Source: an uncultured Pseudomonadota bacterium (GTDB lineage Bacteria; Myxococcota_A; UBA796; SXON01). Taken from it: a stretch of 64,000 bases of DNA. The stretch covers positions 20,854-84,853 of the forward strand of contig CAIMSU010000233.1 of the NCBI GenBank assembly GCA_903844155.1. Direction: 5' to 3'. Numbering within the stretch: position 1 is the first letter of the stretch; every line of letters starts with the position of its first letter. A model generated the notes under the pieces. The model saw nothing but the letters and a program-made list of their open reading frames with translations, had not been told where the DNA came from and did not search any database. This document shows, piece after piece, positions 35,237-45,579 of this stretch. The position numbers and the translations under genes were made by a program.

Positions 35237-35299
35237 GAATCCTCCTCCCGAAATTCGCAACCTCGCGTGATGAAGTGCACGCCGAGCATTGTAACGGCC
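35230..35299 (-). repeat. Dispersed ~70-bp repeat, copy B2
   Basis: The reverse strand reads GGCCGTTACAATGCTCGG, GTGCACTTCATCACGCG and CGGGAGGAGGATTCTCAC, matching copy A at 9043-9113 block by block and the adjacent copy B1. It overlaps the last codons and stop of the phosphodiesterase gene. Confidence 0.6.
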
Positions 35300-35367
35300 C
35301 GAGACAAAGCTCATCCCGCATTTCGTATCCAGGCGAGGTGAAATGCATGCCGAGGATTGTCACGGTG
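35297..35367 (-). repeat. Dispersed ~70-bp repeat, copy B1
   Basis: The closest match to copy A: the core CGCCTGGATACGAAATGCGG is identical, and the CATTTCACC just before it matches. It is in direct tandem with copy B2, with a period of 68 bp. The open frame of the downstream methyltransferase extends into this repeat, which is why a later start is preferred for that gene. Confidence 0.7.
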
Positions 35368-35393
35368 AGGAACGAGCACGTGAGTTCCGGGCG

Positions 35394-36389
35394 ATGAACA
35401 TGATCTTTCGCGACCCGATCGACCACAGCGCCCTGACGCAGGAGGCCGCGGGCCTCCGCTCGTCGTCCGGCCGACTCTACCCAACGCGGGCGGGTGGCTG
35501 GGACTTGAGACCGGAAGCAGCCGAGACAGGCACGACGGACAAACACGCCGCAGCTCAGGCCGAGATCTACGACGGGATGACGGGCGAGCCGAGCGACTTT
35601 GACTACCCGCACAACCTCACCCTCGTGCACCAGCGTGGCCTGTTGGAGCGACTGGTGCTCCACGCGGGGGACGCCGTCCTTGAAGTCGGGGGCCATCGCT
35701 CTGGCGTGCTGGCCTGGCTGGAACGCCATCGCGGTATTCATGGTTTTGGACTTGATATTTCGCCGGCCTGGGTGGCGGCGCAGAACCAGGCCTGCCTGGC
35801 CCGCGGCGGGCGCTCGACCTGGGTCCTCGGCAACGCCGAGCGTCTTCCGTTCGCGGACGGCGCTTTTCGCGCGATCGTCGCGTTCGACGTTTTCGAGCAC
35901 CTGGGGAACCTGCGCGCGGCGTTGGAGGAGTGCGTTCGGGTTCTCTCCACGGGCGGCATGCTTGTCTGCCACATGCCCGTCGCCGACATCGCCTGGTCGT
36001 TCGACGGTTTTCAGCGATGGTCGGACGCGGCGGGGTTCGCCGCGCGTCAAGCCTCGGTCGGGCACTACCACGAGCGGATGCCGGCTCGCCGCCTCATGCG
36101 AACGATGATGGAGCAAGCAGGGTTTCAGGTCCTCGACATGACGAACTTCAACGTGTGGCTGCAGCCGCTCCACGACCATCGACTGATGCCCGCGCTCGGT
36201 CGAGTTCGGCATCGTCGCGACAAACCATCGACCAGGGCGGCGAAAGCTGGACCGGCCGGCCCCAGCCGCTTCCAACGGCTCTACGCGACCAGCGTGATCC
36301 CCATCGCCCGCGCGCTGACATCGCTGGACGAGGTCGGCGCGGTGCTGGACATCGGCGGATCGTGCTCGTTCGTGGCGCGGAAGCCCTGA
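35394..36389 (+). CDS. Class I SAM-dependent methyltransferase
   Basis: 331 residues. VLEVGGHRSGVLAWLE is motif I for SAM binding, GLDISPAWVAAQ motif II, and the segment around LPFADGAFRAIVAFDVFEHLGN the post-I and motif III region of the Methyltransf_11 family. The first 45 residues (LRSSSGRLYPTRAGGWDLRP) resemble a Trm112-like leader that has lost its Cys. The acceptor is unknown; small molecules or cell-wall intermediates are common for this family. The start at 35394 avoids the repeat in the 5' extension. Confidence 0.82.
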   Translation: MNMIFRDPIDHSALTQEAAGLRSSSGRLYPTRAGGWDLRPEAAETGTTDKHAAAQAEIYDGMTGEPSDFDYPHNLTLVHQRGLLERLVLHAGDAVLEVGGHRSGVLAWLERHRGIHGFGLDISPAWVAAQNQACLARGGRSTWVLGNAERLPFADGAFRAIVAFDVFEHLGNLRAALEECVRVLSTGGMLVCHMPVADIAWSFDGFQRWSDAAGFAARQASVGHYHERMPARRLMRTMMEQAGFQVLDMTNFNVWLQPLHDHRLMPALGRVRHRRDKPSTRAAKAGPAGPSRFQRLYATSVIPIARALTSLDEVGAVLDIGGSCSFVARKP

Positions 36390-36439
36390 ACCAGAGCGGT
36401 GCCGTTGTGCCTCCGTCCGGCTGCGATTACACTTCAACC

Positions 36440-37333
36440 ATGAGCTATCCTCGCAACAGCATGATTCTGGGTCCTGGACCCTTCAAGGCCAAGGATCTGC
36501 CCAGCGGCGCTGAGTACGAGCTCGACAACGGCCACCCGATCCACTGTCTGCCCACGCGGCAGCGCGGCGGTCGCGCGCAAGCGATCGGCGCTGCGGTGAT
36601 CCGCACGGACCCGCTCGTTCAGTCCTGTGGCGTCGAGATCGGCTTTGAGCTCGATGAGGGCACTGTGCGCGCCCCGGACGTGTCGGTGACGACCAGCGCC
36701 ACGGAGGATGGTTGGGCGACCACGGCACCGCCCCTCGCCATCGAGTACGCCGACACCGGGCAGGACGAGAACGAACTGCAGCACAAGATCGAACAACTTC
36801 TTCGCGCCGGGTCGCGCGAGATCTGGGTCGTGCGCCTCCACAAGATCCGGCGGGTGGAGGTCTACACGCTCGGCGCCGATGGACACGTGGCGAGGCGAGT
36901 CGCGCACGCGAGCGAGGAGCTCGCCCTGCCTGGCGTTCTCGGGCGTCCGGTCCCCGTCGCCGCCCTGTTCGATCCGCAGGCTGCGGACCTTCACACGTTT
37001 CACAACCTGCTCGCCCGGTACGGCTACGAGCACCCGGAGCAGGCGCGCGAAGAAGGCCGTGAAGAAGGCCGCGAAGAAGGCCGCGAAGAAGGCCGCGAAG
37101 AAGGCCGCGAAGAAGGCCGCGAAGAAGGCCGCGAAGAAGGCCGCGAAGAAGGGCGGGAGGAGGGGCGTGAAGAGGGGCGCACGGCGGCGCGAATCGAGGC
37201 GTTGGTCGGTGTCGGCGTCACCGTCGCGCCGGAAGATCACGCCTTGATCGCCAGCATGACGCCTGACGCGATGAGCGAGGTGCTGAAACGCGCGTTCGCC
37301 AGCCCCGGGCGCGCCCTTCGCGACCTGGTGTGA
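36440..37333 (+). CDS. Uma2-like (DUF820) PD-(D/E)xK protein with a REEG repeat tail
   Basis: 297 residues. Residues 1-180 follow the Uma2 nuclease-like fold: RAPDVSV provides the Asp, LAIEYAD the acidic residue, HKIEQLLRAGSREIWVV the Lys and the closing helix-strand. A tail of 11 tandem REEG units (about 203-246) is expected to form a highly charged helix, and a short C-terminal domain follows. Uma2 proteins are abundant in cyanobacteria and myxobacteria, and their function is unknown. The DNA under the tail is a 12-bp tandem repeat. Confidence 0.8.
   Translation: MSYPRNSMILGPGPFKAKDLPSGAEYELDNGHPIHCLPTRQRGGRAQAIGAAVIRTDPLVQSCGVEIGFELDEGTVRAPDVSVTTSATEDGWATTAPPLAIEYADTGQDENELQHKIEQLLRAGSREIWVVRLHKIRRVEVYTLGADGHVARRVAHASEELALPGVLGRPVPVAALFDPQAADLHTFHNLLARYGYEHPEQAREEGREEGREEGREEGREEGREEGREEGREEGREEGREEGREEGRTAARIEALVGVGVTVAPEDHALIASMTPDAMSEVLKRAFASPGRALRDLV
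37046..37177 (+). repeat. 12-bp tandem repeat, 11 units, within the Uma2-like gene
   Basis: The unit CGCGAAGAAGGC recurs 11 times without a gap; the central units are identical and the last three carry G-rich substitutions. Each unit encodes Arg-Glu-Glu-Gly. The repeat length keeps the frame, so copy-number changes would alter tail length without disrupting the protein. Confidence 0.95.
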
Positions 37334-37477
37334 GCGACGACGACCTACGGCAGCGATGACCTCGACGGGTTCATCTGGCGACACGGTGGCTTCGTCATGG
37401 CGATCCCACCGGAGACCGAGCGTGAACTCCTCACGGAGATCCTCGGGATCCTCCGCCAGCCGCTCCCCTCGCCCTGA
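37334..37477 (+). other. 47-codon in-frame extension after the Uma2-like stop
   Basis: Directly after the TGA at 37331-37333 the same frame stays open for 47 codons to a TGA at 37475-37477 and encodes a peptide of natural composition (DDLDGFIWRHGGF, then PPETERELLTEILGILRQ). It could be a remnant of a longer ancestral protein, a separate 26-codon ORF starting at an internal ATG, or chance. The 150-bp gap to ygiQ shows nothing else clear. Confidence 0.3.
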
Positions 37478-37483
37478 CCGTCC

Positions 37484-39439
37484 CTAGACAGAATTCGCCC
37501 GCCCCTCCCACTTCTCCTCGCTGATCTCCTCCCTGCTCGCCCGCTCCACCGCCATGCCCATCGCCCCAACAACCGGCTCCGCACGCCGGTTCTGCGTGAT
37601 CCAGCTCCCCCGCGCCGGGCCCGGAGGAACGAGGGCGTTCGGTCCGTGGCCGATGAGCTCCGTCCGACCCCAGGCCTGCAACGCCTCGCGAATGGCCGGA
37701 TATTCCTCGGGTTTCCACCAGAACATCAAGCTCCGCTGCCTCGCCCGCTCCTTGTGCCCACGCGCGACCGGCACCGCGTCCTTGGAGTGCGGGTCAAAGC
37801 CGCTCACGTACATCGCCGTCGAGAGCGTCCCCGGCGTCGGCATGAACATCTGGACCTGCCGACACTGCAGGCCGTTGGTCTTCATGTAGATCGCCAGCTC
37901 GATCGCCTCCTTCGGGCCGGTGCCCGGGTGCGCGCACTGGAAGTACGGGACGATGAACTGCTTCTTGCCGGCGAGCTCCGACGCCGCCCGAAAACGCTTC
38001 ATGAAGTCGGCGAAGTGCGTGATCTCGGGCTTGCGCATGCGGTGAAGCGTCGTCGCGCTGACGTGCTCGGGGGCGGTGGTGAGCGACCCGGAGACATGGT
38101 GGGCGGCGATCTCCTCCACAAAGCCGCTGTCCAGCGCCGCGAGATCGTAGCGGATGCCGGAGTTGACAAAAACACGCTTGATCCCGGGGAGTGTCCGGAC
38201 GTCCCGCAGCAGCTTCATGTACGCGCCGTGGTCGGTGCCGTAGTGCTTGCAACGGATCGGATGCAGGCAGCTTACGCGCCGACAGACCGCGTTGGCGGCA
38301 TCGTCGTTGCAGCGCATGTGGAACATGTTGGCGGTCGGACCGCCGAGGTCGGAGATGACGCCGTTGAAGCCACGTTGTTGGGTGAGGCCGACGACCTCAC
38401 GGCGGACGGATTCGGGTGAGCGGCTGACGACGTCCTTGCCCTGATGCAGGGTGAGCGCGCAGAACGAGCAGCCGCCCGAGCAGCCCCGGTTGACGGTGAT
38501 GCTGCCGCGGATGCTCTCAAACGCGGGGATGGGCTGGCGATAGCAGGGATGCGCGGCGTTCTGATATGGAAGTTCGTAGAGGCGGTCGAGCTCGGGAGTG
38601 GTGAGCGCGCGCGCGGTCGGGTTGCACCAGATGGCGCGGTCGCCGGTGCGCTGGACCAGCGTGCGCGCGCAGGACGGGTTCGCCTCGCGGTAGAGGTGCA
38701 CGGTCAGCTTGTTGAACTGCAGCGGGTCGCGTTCACAGGCCTCGAAGCTTGGGACTTCCGTGAGCGTGGCCGTGTCGATCTGGGCGGCCAGGGCCTCGGC
38801 CTCCTTCTTGCCCATGCACCAGGCAACGCCGGGAATGTCGCGGCAGTCGGCGATCCCCCTGCCCTCCGCAAGCCGCTGCGCGATGGCGAGGATCGGCAGC
38901 TCGCCCATGCCGTGCACAAGCAGGTCGGCCTTGGCATCGAGCAGGATCGACCGCCGCATCTTGTCGGACCAGTAGTCGTAGTGCGCGAAGCGGCGCAGGC
39001 TCGCCTCGATCCCGCCGAGCACCACGGGCACGCCGGGGTAGGCCTGCTTCACGCGGTTGGCGTAGGCGATGCAGGCGCGATCGGGCCGAAGTCCAGCTTC
39101 ACCGCCCGGACTGTACGCGTCGTCCGACCGGATCCGGCGCGACGCCGTGTAGTGGTTCACCATCGAGTCCATGTTGCCGCTGGTGACGCCAAAGAACAGC
39201 TTCGGCCGTCCCAAAGCACGGAACGGCTCGGGCGAGTCCCAGGCCGGCTGCGCGATCACCCCAACCCGAAAGCCATGCGCCTCCAGCCATCGCCCGACCA
39301 GCGCGACCCCAAACGTGTTGTGGTCAACGTACGCATCGCCGGTCACGAGGATGACGTCCAGCTCGCCGCCATCCCCGTAAAGCGCGGCTTCCTCCGACGT
39401 CATGGGCAGGAAGCCGCCGCGGGAGGCGGACGGGGTCAC
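37484..39439 (-). CDS. YgiQ family radical SAM protein
   Basis: 651 residues, near the family norm. The N-terminal B12-binding-like domain ([28 protein letters not shown] start, then [13 protein letters not shown]) precedes a radical SAM core with the cluster motif CSGGCSFC near residue 310. [19 protein letters not shown] and LTTAPEHVS are typical YgiQ stretches. The reaction is unknown. The start is GTG at 39439, overlapping the ugd stop, so the two are probably co-transcribed. Confidence 0.9.
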   Translation of the reverse strand: MTPSASRGGFLPMTSEEAALYGDGGELDVILVTGDAYVDHNTFGVALVGRWLEAHGFRVGVIAQPAWDSPEPFRALGRPKLFFGVTSGNMDSMVNHYTASRRIRSDDAYSPGGEAGLRPDRACIAYANRVKQAYPGVPVVLGGIEASLRRFAHYDYWSDKMRRSILLDAKADLLVHGMGELPILAIAQRLAEGRGIADCRDIPGVAWCMGKKEAEALAAQIDTATLTEVPSFEACERDPLQFNKLTVHLYREANPSCARTLVQRTGDRAIWCNPTARALTTPELDRLYELPYQNAAHPCYRQPIPAFESIRGSITVNRGCSGGCSFCALTLHQGKDVVSRSPESVRREVVGLTQQRGFNGVISDLGGPTANMFHMRCNDDAANAVCRRVSCLHPIRCKHYGTDHGAYMKLLRDVRTLPGIKRVFVNSGIRYDLAALDSGFVEEIAAHHVSGSLTTAPEHVSATTLHRMRKPEITHFADFMKRFRAASELAGKKQFIVPYFQCAHPGTGPKEAIELAIYMKTNGLQCRQVQMFMPTPGTLSTAMYVSGFDPHSKDAVPVARGHKERARQRSLMFWWKPEEYPAIREALQAWGRTELIGHGPNALVPPGPARGSWITQNRRAEPVVGAMGMAVERASREEISEEKWEGRANSV

Positions 39440-40737
39440 GGCCGTCCGATGCAGCGATACTCAAAGCCCAGCTCGCGGAGCGCGCCGCCGTTCCAGATGT
39501 TGCGGCCGTCAAAGACGATCGGCTGCTTCATCTTCGACTTGATGACGGAGAAGTCCGGCGACCGGAACTCGTTCCACTCCGTGACCAGCACCAGCGCGTC
39601 CGCGCCCGTCACGCCCTCGATGGAGCGGTCGGCAAACTGCACGCGATCACCAAGGATCCGTCGGGCTTCGTGCATCGACTCGGGGTCATAGGCCGTGACC
39701 GTGGCGCCGGCCTCAAGCAGCCGGTCGATGACGACGAGGGCGGGCGCCTCGCGCATGTCGTCCGTCTCGGGCTTGAATGAGAGGCCCCACACCGCAAAGT
39801 GCAGGCCGCGCAGGTCCGCGCCAAACCGCTCGTGCACCATCTCGGCGAGCAGCCCTTTCTGCCGCTCGTTCACGTGCTCGACCGCGCCGACCACTTCAAG
39901 CTCCACGCCCGCAGCCCTGGCGGTCTCCTGAAGCGCCCGTACATCCTTCGGAAAGCACGAGCCGCCGTACCCCGCCCCCGGGAAGAAGAACCGCAGCCCG
40001 ATGCGACTGTCGGTGCCAGCACCGCGGCGGACTGCGTCGACATCCGCGCCAACGGCGCTGCACAGCCGCGCGATCTCGTTGATGAAGCTGATGCGCGTCG
40101 CCAGGAACGCGTTCGCGGTGTACTTGCACAGCTCCGCCGAGCGATTGTCCATGAAGATGATGGGTTTTCCCGAGCGGACGAGCGGCGCGTACAGCTCTTC
40201 CATCACCTTGCGCGCCTCATCCGTCGCCAGCCCGCAGACGATGCGGTCGGGACGCAGGAAATCATCGATGGCAGCGCCTTCCTTGAGGAATTCGGGGTTG
40301 GAGACGACGTCGAAGGCGAACTTCATCTCGGCGCGGAGGATCGCGCGGACGCCGTCAGCGGTGCCAACGGGAACGGTGGACTTGATGATGACGGTGACGG
40401 GGCCCGAGGCGTTGGCCGCGACGTCGCGAGCGACCTGGAACACACCCGAGAGGTCGGCCGAGCCGTCCGCTGCAGAGGGCGTGCCGACGGCGACGAAGAC
40501 GACGCGGGCGATGGAGAGGGCGCCATGGACGTTGCGGCTGAAGGAGAGGCGGCCCTCGCGCACGTTGCGGTCGATGAGCTGGTCGAGCCCGGGCTCGTAG
40601 ATCGGCACGCGGCCGGCCTGCAACGCGGAGATCTTGCCCTCGTCGGAGTCAACCCCGGCGACCGTGTGGCCCATGTCCGCCATGCAGGTGGCCACAACGA
40701 GGCCGACGTAGCCAGTGCCAACAACCGTGATGTTCAT
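39436..40737 (-). CDS. ugd: UDP-glucose 6-dehydrogenase
   Basis: 433 residues. NAD-binding [18 protein letters not shown] at the N-terminus, [20 protein letters not shown] and the catalytic Cys in GGSCFPKD near residue 255 identify it. It oxidises UDP-glucose to UDP-glucuronate in two steps, feeding exopolysaccharide or lipid A modification. The ATG at 40737 begins the Rossmann fold; the open frame upstream has no similarity. Confidence 0.94.
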   Translation of the reverse strand: MNITVVGTGYVGLVVATCMADMGHTVAGVDSDEGKISALQAGRVPIYEPGLDQLIDRNVREGRLSFSRNVHGALSIARVVFVAVGTPSAADGSADLSGVFQVARDVAANASGPVTVIIKSTVPVGTADGVRAILRAEMKFAFDVVSNPEFLKEGAAIDDFLRPDRIVCGLATDEARKVMEELYAPLVRSGKPIIFMDNRSAELCKYTANAFLATRISFINEIARLCSAVGADVDAVRRGAGTDSRIGLRFFFPGAGYGGSCFPKDVRALQETARAAGVELEVVGAVEHVNERQKGLLAEMVHERFGADLRGLHFAVWGLSFKPETDDMREAPALVVIDRLLEAGATVTAYDPESMHEARRILGDRVQFADRSIEGVTGADALVLVTEWNEFRSPDFSVIKSKMKQPIVFDGRNIWNGGALRELGFEYRCIGRP

Positions 40738-40774
40738 CGCGCGTACTCCGGAGGACGCGGCAGCTAACCGGATC

Positions 40775-42250
40775 TCAGCGGGTGAGCAGGTCGGTTCCGA
40801 ACGTGCCTTCCACGACGACCGCGTCGCGCTTGACGAGCAGATCGAATGGATCCATGCCGCTCTCCGTGCCGGTCGCCTGCAGGCAACCCTTGACGGCACC
40901 CAGACCCGCGACATCCTTGTTGAACGCGGCGCGCGAGAGCTCGGCTACGGGGGCCAGCCGCAGCACCCCCGCGCTCGCCAGCGGATCCTCGGCCGCCTGC
41001 GCCTCCGGCTCGATCCAGCCGGTGCCCGCCGCCCGCTCGCCACCCGCCAGCGTCAGCACGAACCAGGCGCCATCACGCTTCGCGAACGTCCAATCGCCCT
41101 CTGCTACCACGGGCTGGGGGACAGTCGCGGACAAATCGCCGGCGGCCTCCGTCCCAGGGAACTCCGCCTCAAAGGCGAGGTTGCTCCTTAGCGTGACCGA
41201 CCGCCCCGTCGCACAGAGCGAGGTCAGCGGCACGTCCAGATCCGGCTCAAGCGCGGTCCGGCGCACACTGCCGAGCATGTCCGCGGAGCGCGCCGCAAGG
41301 CCATCGACGACAACGCCGACCGGCCCGTACAAATCCCGCAGCCCGAGCTCGGCAACGCTCAGCCCGGTCGGATGGGCGCCTGGCTCCGTCGCCGTGACAG
41401 AGAACGTGAACGTGTGGCCAACCAGCATGCGCGGCAGATCGATCCGCTGGGCGTCGGGCTCATCGCGCACCGCGAGCGCGATCCGCCCCCCGTTGTCGAC
41501 GCCAACCCCCAGCGTTCGCACCCTCGGCGCCTCACCGAACCCGGTCCCGGCAGCGTGATCGCCGTTCCCCACGTCCAGCCCCACCAAACCGAACGCCTCG
41601 CGGAAATTGAGGGTGACGGATTCACCAACGCCATCGCCGGGTTTTCCCTCTGTCCATCCGTGTTCCAGGCGATGGTCGAAGAGCAGGTCGGGGTGGTGAA
41701 GCTCCGCTGGCGGGAGGACGGAGCTGGCGCGGACAGTCGCCGTCACCGCGCGTGGCGGGCGGAGCGGCAATGCCCTGCCCGCCTCGGACAACGCGATCTC
41801 CCCGAGGCAAACGCCGGGTTCACCGGATCGGATCCGGAGGTCCAGGCGGGCGACGCGGCCGCCGCCCTGCCCGACGCCCAGCGGCACGGACACGGGGTCG
41901 GCAGAGGCCGGAAGGACGGCGATGGTGCTGCCGTTTGCGACGATGCCGAGCGCGACGGGCGCGGACGCGGGGCAGGGCGTGAGCGTGAGCGTGTCCGCGG
42001 TGACCGGCTCGGCAAAGCGCAAGGTCAGCAGGGCGCCGGGACCCGCGGGCGGACGCCAGCCCGTGCGCAGGTCGCCGTCGAGCACGGTGTCGGCGCCGGA
42101 CCCACCGCTGGTTGCCAGGGACCCGAGGTGCAGGCCGAGCGGCGGCGGGCTGTGGGGTGTCAGGGCAGGGTGAGGGGCTGGCGCGGCGACGGGCGGCGCG
42201 GCCGGGGTTGGCGCGCAGGCGAGCAACAGGAGCGGGAGCGCATGGACCAC
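40775..42250 (-). CDS. Discoidin (F5/8C)-like lipoprotein
   Basis: 491 residues. A lipobox (LPLLLLAC) opens the chain and a Pro/Ala-rich linker follows. Two beta-sandwich segments have F5/8C-like features: the first near 45-165 (VLDGDLRTGWRPPAG, ALLTLRFAEPVTADTL) and the second near 175-315 (LLFDHRLEHGWTEGKPGDG, ESVTLNFREAFGLVGLDVG). The final third is not recognised. Such proteins often bind glycans at the cell surface. It lies between ugd and a glycosyltransferase on the same strand, so a role in surface polysaccharide is possible. Confidence 0.68.
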   Translation of the reverse strand: MVHALPLLLLACAPTPAAPPVAAPAPHPALTPHSPPPLGLHLGSLATSGGSGADTVLDGDLRTGWRPPAGPGALLTLRFAEPVTADTLTLTPCPASAPVALGIVANGSTIAVLPASADPVSVPLGVGQGGGRVARLDLRIRSGEPGVCLGEIALSEAGRALPLRPPRAVTATVRASSVLPPAELHHPDLLFDHRLEHGWTEGKPGDGVGESVTLNFREAFGLVGLDVGNGDHAAGTGFGEAPRVRTLGVGVDNGGRIALAVRDEPDAQRIDLPRMLVGHTFTFSVTATEPGAHPTGLSVAELGLRDLYGPVGVVVDGLAARSADMLGSVRRTALEPDLDVPLTSLCATGRSVTLRSNLAFEAEFPGTEAAGDLSATVPQPVVAEGDWTFAKRDGAWFVLTLAGGERAAGTGWIEPEAQAAEDPLASAGVLRLAPVAELSRAAFNKDVAGLGAVKGCLQATGTESGMDPFDLLVKRDAVVVEGTFGTDLLTR

Positions 42251-42265
42251 GGCTGACCGGGGTAA

Positions 42266-43264
42266 TCAGAAATCGCGGCGAAGCACGGCACTGGCGAGGG
42301 TTCTGGCCGCTTGTGAGGGGACGGGTGACGGGCGCGGGGACGCCAGCGCGCACCGGATCGCGGCGGCGACGTCGTCCCCGACGACCTTGACGTCCCCGCG
42401 AGCGACCATCGCAGCCTCGAGGTACGGCGCCTCTGGAAACGCCCCGCGGTCCATCCAACACAGCCGCACCCCAGCGAGGGTGGCCTCGGCGAGCACCCCG
42501 TAGCCGGGCTTCGTGTAGACGACGTCCGCCGCGGCCAGCAACGCCGGGAACCGGGCCTCGTCCGCCGCGACATAGACGATGTCCTTGCGGGCCACCCGCG
42601 CCTGGGGCGGCGTGAGGACCCAACGCACCCCGCGTAGGCGTGGCAGGCGGTCTCCGAGGTTGGCGAGGCCCAGGCCGCCAAAGGCGACGAGGACCATGGC
42701 GTCCCGAGGGGCGAGCGCGGCGGGCCGATGGGGGCGCACGCTTCGGGCGAGCGGCTCGGACAGGGGCGTTGCTCGCGCAAAACCCGTCAGCCCGGGGCCG
42801 GGCGAAAGCGAGATGCCGACGTGCCGGGACTGCCAGGCCCGCATCTTCGGCGCGAATTCCGCGAGCGCCGGGTAGTGCTCGTACACCCAGGCCCAGTCGA
42901 AATTACCGACCGCCAATGCCGGCACGCCCGCTCGCCTGCACGCCTCCAGCGCCGTCGGCGCGACGTCCACGATCGCGCAGTCCAGACCCCGCACATCCTC
43001 GACCAGCGCGTCGACGCCTTCGACCGCCTCGCACCAGAGCGCTCGCGTGCGCTCGGGGTCCTCCGTCACGCTGTCAGCCTGTGCGATCCCGACGTCGACC
43101 CGGCGCCTGAGCACGGTGACGCCCGGCCGATCGCCGACGACGTCGACCGGCGCTGCGGTCACGAGAATCACGTCCTGGCCTGCATCCGCGAGGGCCTCGA
43201 CCGTCGCCAGTTGGCGCCCGACGTGGCCGTAGCCGTGGGCCGAGCAGATGACGCCGACGCGCAT
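42266..43264 (-). CDS. MurG-like glycosyltransferase
   Basis: 332 residues with a GT-B fold. The N-terminal Rossmann half starts CSAHGYGHVGRQLATVEAL, recalling the GHVxR motif of the glycosyltransferase-28 and MJ1255-type families, and the C-terminal half has VLVAFGGLGLANLGD and VYTKPGYGVLAEATLAGV, the sugar-nucleotide binding loop. The acceptor and donor are unknown. It ends 15 bp before the discoidin-like gene and begins 12 bp after the leucine dehydrogenase gene. Confidence 0.75.
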   Translation of the reverse strand: MRVGVICSAHGYGHVGRQLATVEALADAGQDVILVTAAPVDVVGDRPGVTVLRRRVDVGIAQADSVTEDPERTRALWCEAVEGVDALVEDVRGLDCAIVDVAPTALEACRRAGVPALAVGNFDWAWVYEHYPALAEFAPKMRAWQSRHVGISLSPGPGLTGFARATPLSEPLARSVRPHRPAALAPRDAMVLVAFGGLGLANLGDRLPRLRGVRWVLTPPQARVARKDIVYVAADEARFPALLAAADVVYTKPGYGVLAEATLAGVRLCWMDRGAFPEAPYLEAAMVARGDVKVVGDDVAAAIRCALASPRPSPVPSQAARTLASAVLRRDF

Positions 43265-43276
43265 CCCGACCGCCGA

Positions 43277-44344
43277 CTACGGCAGGTGCAACCGGCGTAG
43301 CTTGCCGACCTGCTCGATGCGCTCCTCGGCCACGTGGTTCGCGGCGAGCACGGTGGTGATCGACTCGGACTTGGCCTTGTTGATGATGCGCTTGACGGTG
43401 TTGAAGATGTTCGCGGCGTCCGACATCGCCTTCTCGCGGGGGTAGCCCTTCAGCTCCGAGTAGACGTTGATGAGCCCGCCCGCGTTGATGACGTAGTCCG
43501 GTGCGAACGCGATCCCGCGTGTCGCCAACGCTTCCCCGTCGCGCTTCTCGTCGTCGAGCTGGTTGTTGGCGCCACCCGCGATGATCGGCGCGCGGACCAT
43601 CGGGATCGTTCGCGCGTTGAGCGTGCCGCCGATAGCGCAGGGCGCGAGGACGTCGCAGTTGGTCTTGTAGATCTCGTCGCCCTCGACGACGGTGCCGCCG
43701 AACTCCGCCGTCGCGCGAGTCAGGTTCTTCCGCGAGATGTCGGCGTATACAAGCTTCGCGCCCGCTTCGTGCAGGTACTTCGCCAGCCAGTACCCAACGT
43801 TTCCAACGCCCTGGATCGCGACCGTCCGACCCGCGACCTCCGGCGACCCGTAGGTGACCTCCAGGCACGCGCGCAGGCCATGGAAGCAGCCCCACGCCGT
43901 CACCGGCGACGGATCGCCCGACCCGCCATGTGCCGCCGCGGAGCCCGTCACGAACTTCGTCTCCCGGCGGATGTTGTCCATGTCCTCCACCGAGGTGTTC
44001 ATGTCCTCAGCGGTGATGTAACGGCCCGACAACGACGCAACATGCCGCCCGAACGCCCGGAACATCGCCTCCGTCTTCGTCGCCGGATCGCCAAGGATGA
44101 CGGCCTTGCCGCCCCCGAGGTCGAGCCCCGCCACGGCCGCCTTGTATGTCATGCCTCGGGAGAGCCGGAGCACGTCCCGCACGGCGTCCGCCTCGCTCGC
44201 GTAGTCGTACAGCCGACAACCGCCCAACGCCGGTCCGAGGGTGGTGTTGTGGATGGCGATGATCGCCCGCAGGCCGACGTCATCGTTGCGGCAGAACAAG
44301 ATCTGCTCGTGGTCGTAGCCGGCGAGCTGGTCGAAGAGGGACAT
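43277..44344 (-). CDS. Leucine dehydrogenase (Glu/Leu/Phe/Val dehydrogenase family)
   Basis: 355 residues. [12 protein letters not shown] and [16 protein letters not shown] place the catalytic Lys near residue 78 as in leucine and valine dehydrogenases, and [17 protein letters not shown] is the NAD-binding loop. [13 protein letters not shown] and GGANNQL are further family marks. It reversibly deaminates branched-chain amino acids to 2-oxo acids. The ATG at 44344 follows GGAG at a good distance. Leucine and phenylalanine members cannot be separated with certainty by eye. Confidence 0.88.
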   Translation of the reverse strand: MSLFDQLAGYDHEQILFCRNDDVGLRAIIAIHNTTLGPALGGCRLYDYASEADAVRDVLRLSRGMTYKAAVAGLDLGGGKAVILGDPATKTEAMFRAFGRHVASLSGRYITAEDMNTSVEDMDNIRRETKFVTGSAAAHGGSGDPSPVTAWGCFHGLRACLEVTYGSPEVAGRTVAIQGVGNVGYWLAKYLHEAGAKLVYADISRKNLTRATAEFGGTVVEGDEIYKTNCDVLAPCAIGGTLNARTIPMVRAPIIAGGANNQLDDEKRDGEALATRGIAFAPDYVINAGGLINVYSELKGYPREKAMSDAANIFNTVKRIINKAKSESITTVLAANHVAEERIEQVGKLRRLHLP

Positions 44345-44423
44345 GGGGAACTCCGTGCGCGGGCGCTCTATCAAGGACTGCGTGTGAGGTGGACGGTCGA
44401 TCGCGGGCCACCCCCATGCCTGA

Positions 44424-45572
44424 CTACTCCGGCGCCCCATCCCGATACCACAGCTCCACCAACGCGATGTCGTCGGCCGGGATCGGTGGCAAGCCAAGGG
44501 GCATCCCCGGCTTCTGAGGACGGGCGATGGCCTGGGGCTCCTCGCCGGCGGGCACGACGTCCCGCGGCGCCTCGACCTCACGCCGGTGCATCGCCGCGAG
44601 GATCCGGTCCCGATTCGCCACGACCGAGGCGTAGGTTTGCAGCTCCAGCCCCGTGGCCGGCCAGCCAAACCCGCCCCCATTCCCCGGTCCGACGCGGCCC
44701 TCGTTCTGCGCCGGGTCCATGTGACAGTGCACACAGATCTTGCCGAACACGCGCGACTCGACGTCGTCCCAACGCGGCGCAGCCACGGGCGATCTCGGCG
44801 CGGCGCTGGTCGCGACGGCCATGAGCGAAGGGTGGGTCCTGGGGTCGGCGAGCACGATGAAGTCGCGCAAGGCTACGGCCTCGGTCACCGTCAGGCCAAG
44901 GTCGGGCATCGCGGTCGACCCGAAGGCCGAGGGGCGCTGGATCCACGCGACGAGCGTGTCGTCCGTCATCCGGTCGCGCGCGTGCTGAAGGTCGGGCGCG
45001 GCGGGGATGCCCGGACCGGGAAAACGTCCGCCAAAGGCGTGACAGGTGGCGCAGCTCCGCGTCGTGAACAAGGCTTCGCCCGCCGGGATGTTCGCGGCCG
45101 ACGGGGTCGGCGTGGCGGACACGGGACGGCTGCGCGCGCTGAACCACGCGACGATGTCGTCGACGCCCGCCTTTGCCTCCGGCCCCAGTCGAACCATGGT
45201 TTCTGGCAATCCCGGGCGTACATCGTAGGGATCGGCGAGGTAGGCGCGCACCCACGCCGGGTCGAGGCGCGCGGCAGCGACCCCAAGGTCCGGCACCGCG
45301 AAGTAGGTCTTGACGTCCACCTCGTAGCGCGGCCACTTCGGAAAGATCTCCATGGCTTTTGCGCGGGCAGCGGGGTTCTGGGCGACGCTCTCGATCCACG
45401 CGTGGCAGCCCGCGCACGACTCGGTTCTTGGGGCAGCGGCGACGGTGGGGATCACGTGGCACGCGGTGCATTGCAGCGTCGTGAACGCGGCGGGCGGCGG
45501 GGCGTCCGCAGCCTCGCTGGCGCTCGCGTACGCGAGGGCGCCCAGCAAGGCGAGCGGAAAACGGGCGCTCAT
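44424..45572 (-). CDS. Periplasmic tetrahaem cytochrome c
   Basis: 382 residues with a cleavable-type signal (FPLALLGALAYASASEA). Four haem-binding motifs are present: CTACH near 35, CAGCH near 53, CATCH near 180 and CVHCH near 285. The middle domain (AGEALFTTRSCATCHAFGG and AMPDLGLTVTEAVALRDFI) is a class I cytochrome c with an axial Met. I do not recognise the whole architecture; it may carry electrons between periplasmic enzymes and the oxidase. It starts 7 bp after a small secreted protein gene. Confidence 0.82.
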   Translation of the reverse strand: MSARFPLALLGALAYASASEAADAPPPAAFTTLQCTACHVIPTVAAAPRTESCAGCHAWIESVAQNPAARAKAMEIFPKWPRYEVDVKTYFAVPDLGVAAARLDPAWVRAYLADPYDVRPGLPETMVRLGPEAKAGVDDIVAWFSARSRPVSATPTPSAANIPAGEALFTTRSCATCHAFGGRFPGPGIPAAPDLQHARDRMTDDTLVAWIQRPSAFGSTAMPDLGLTVTEAVALRDFIVLADPRTHPSLMAVATSAAPRSPVAAPRWDDVESRVFGKICVHCHMDPAQNEGRVGPGNGGGFGWPATGLELQTYASVVANRDRILAAMHRREVEAPRDVVPAGEEPQAIARPQKPGMPLGLPPIPADDIALVELWYRDGAPE

Positions 45573-45579
45573 CTCGGAA

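Noticed and set aside
35343..35393. 17-codon N-terminal extension of the methyltransferase
   Set aside because: It is encoded by the ~70-bp repeat and has no similarity to the family; the next in-frame ATG at 35394 is preferred.
37046..37177. Possible CRISPR-like array
   Set aside because: The units are contiguous 12-mers without spacers and lie in frame in a coding region.
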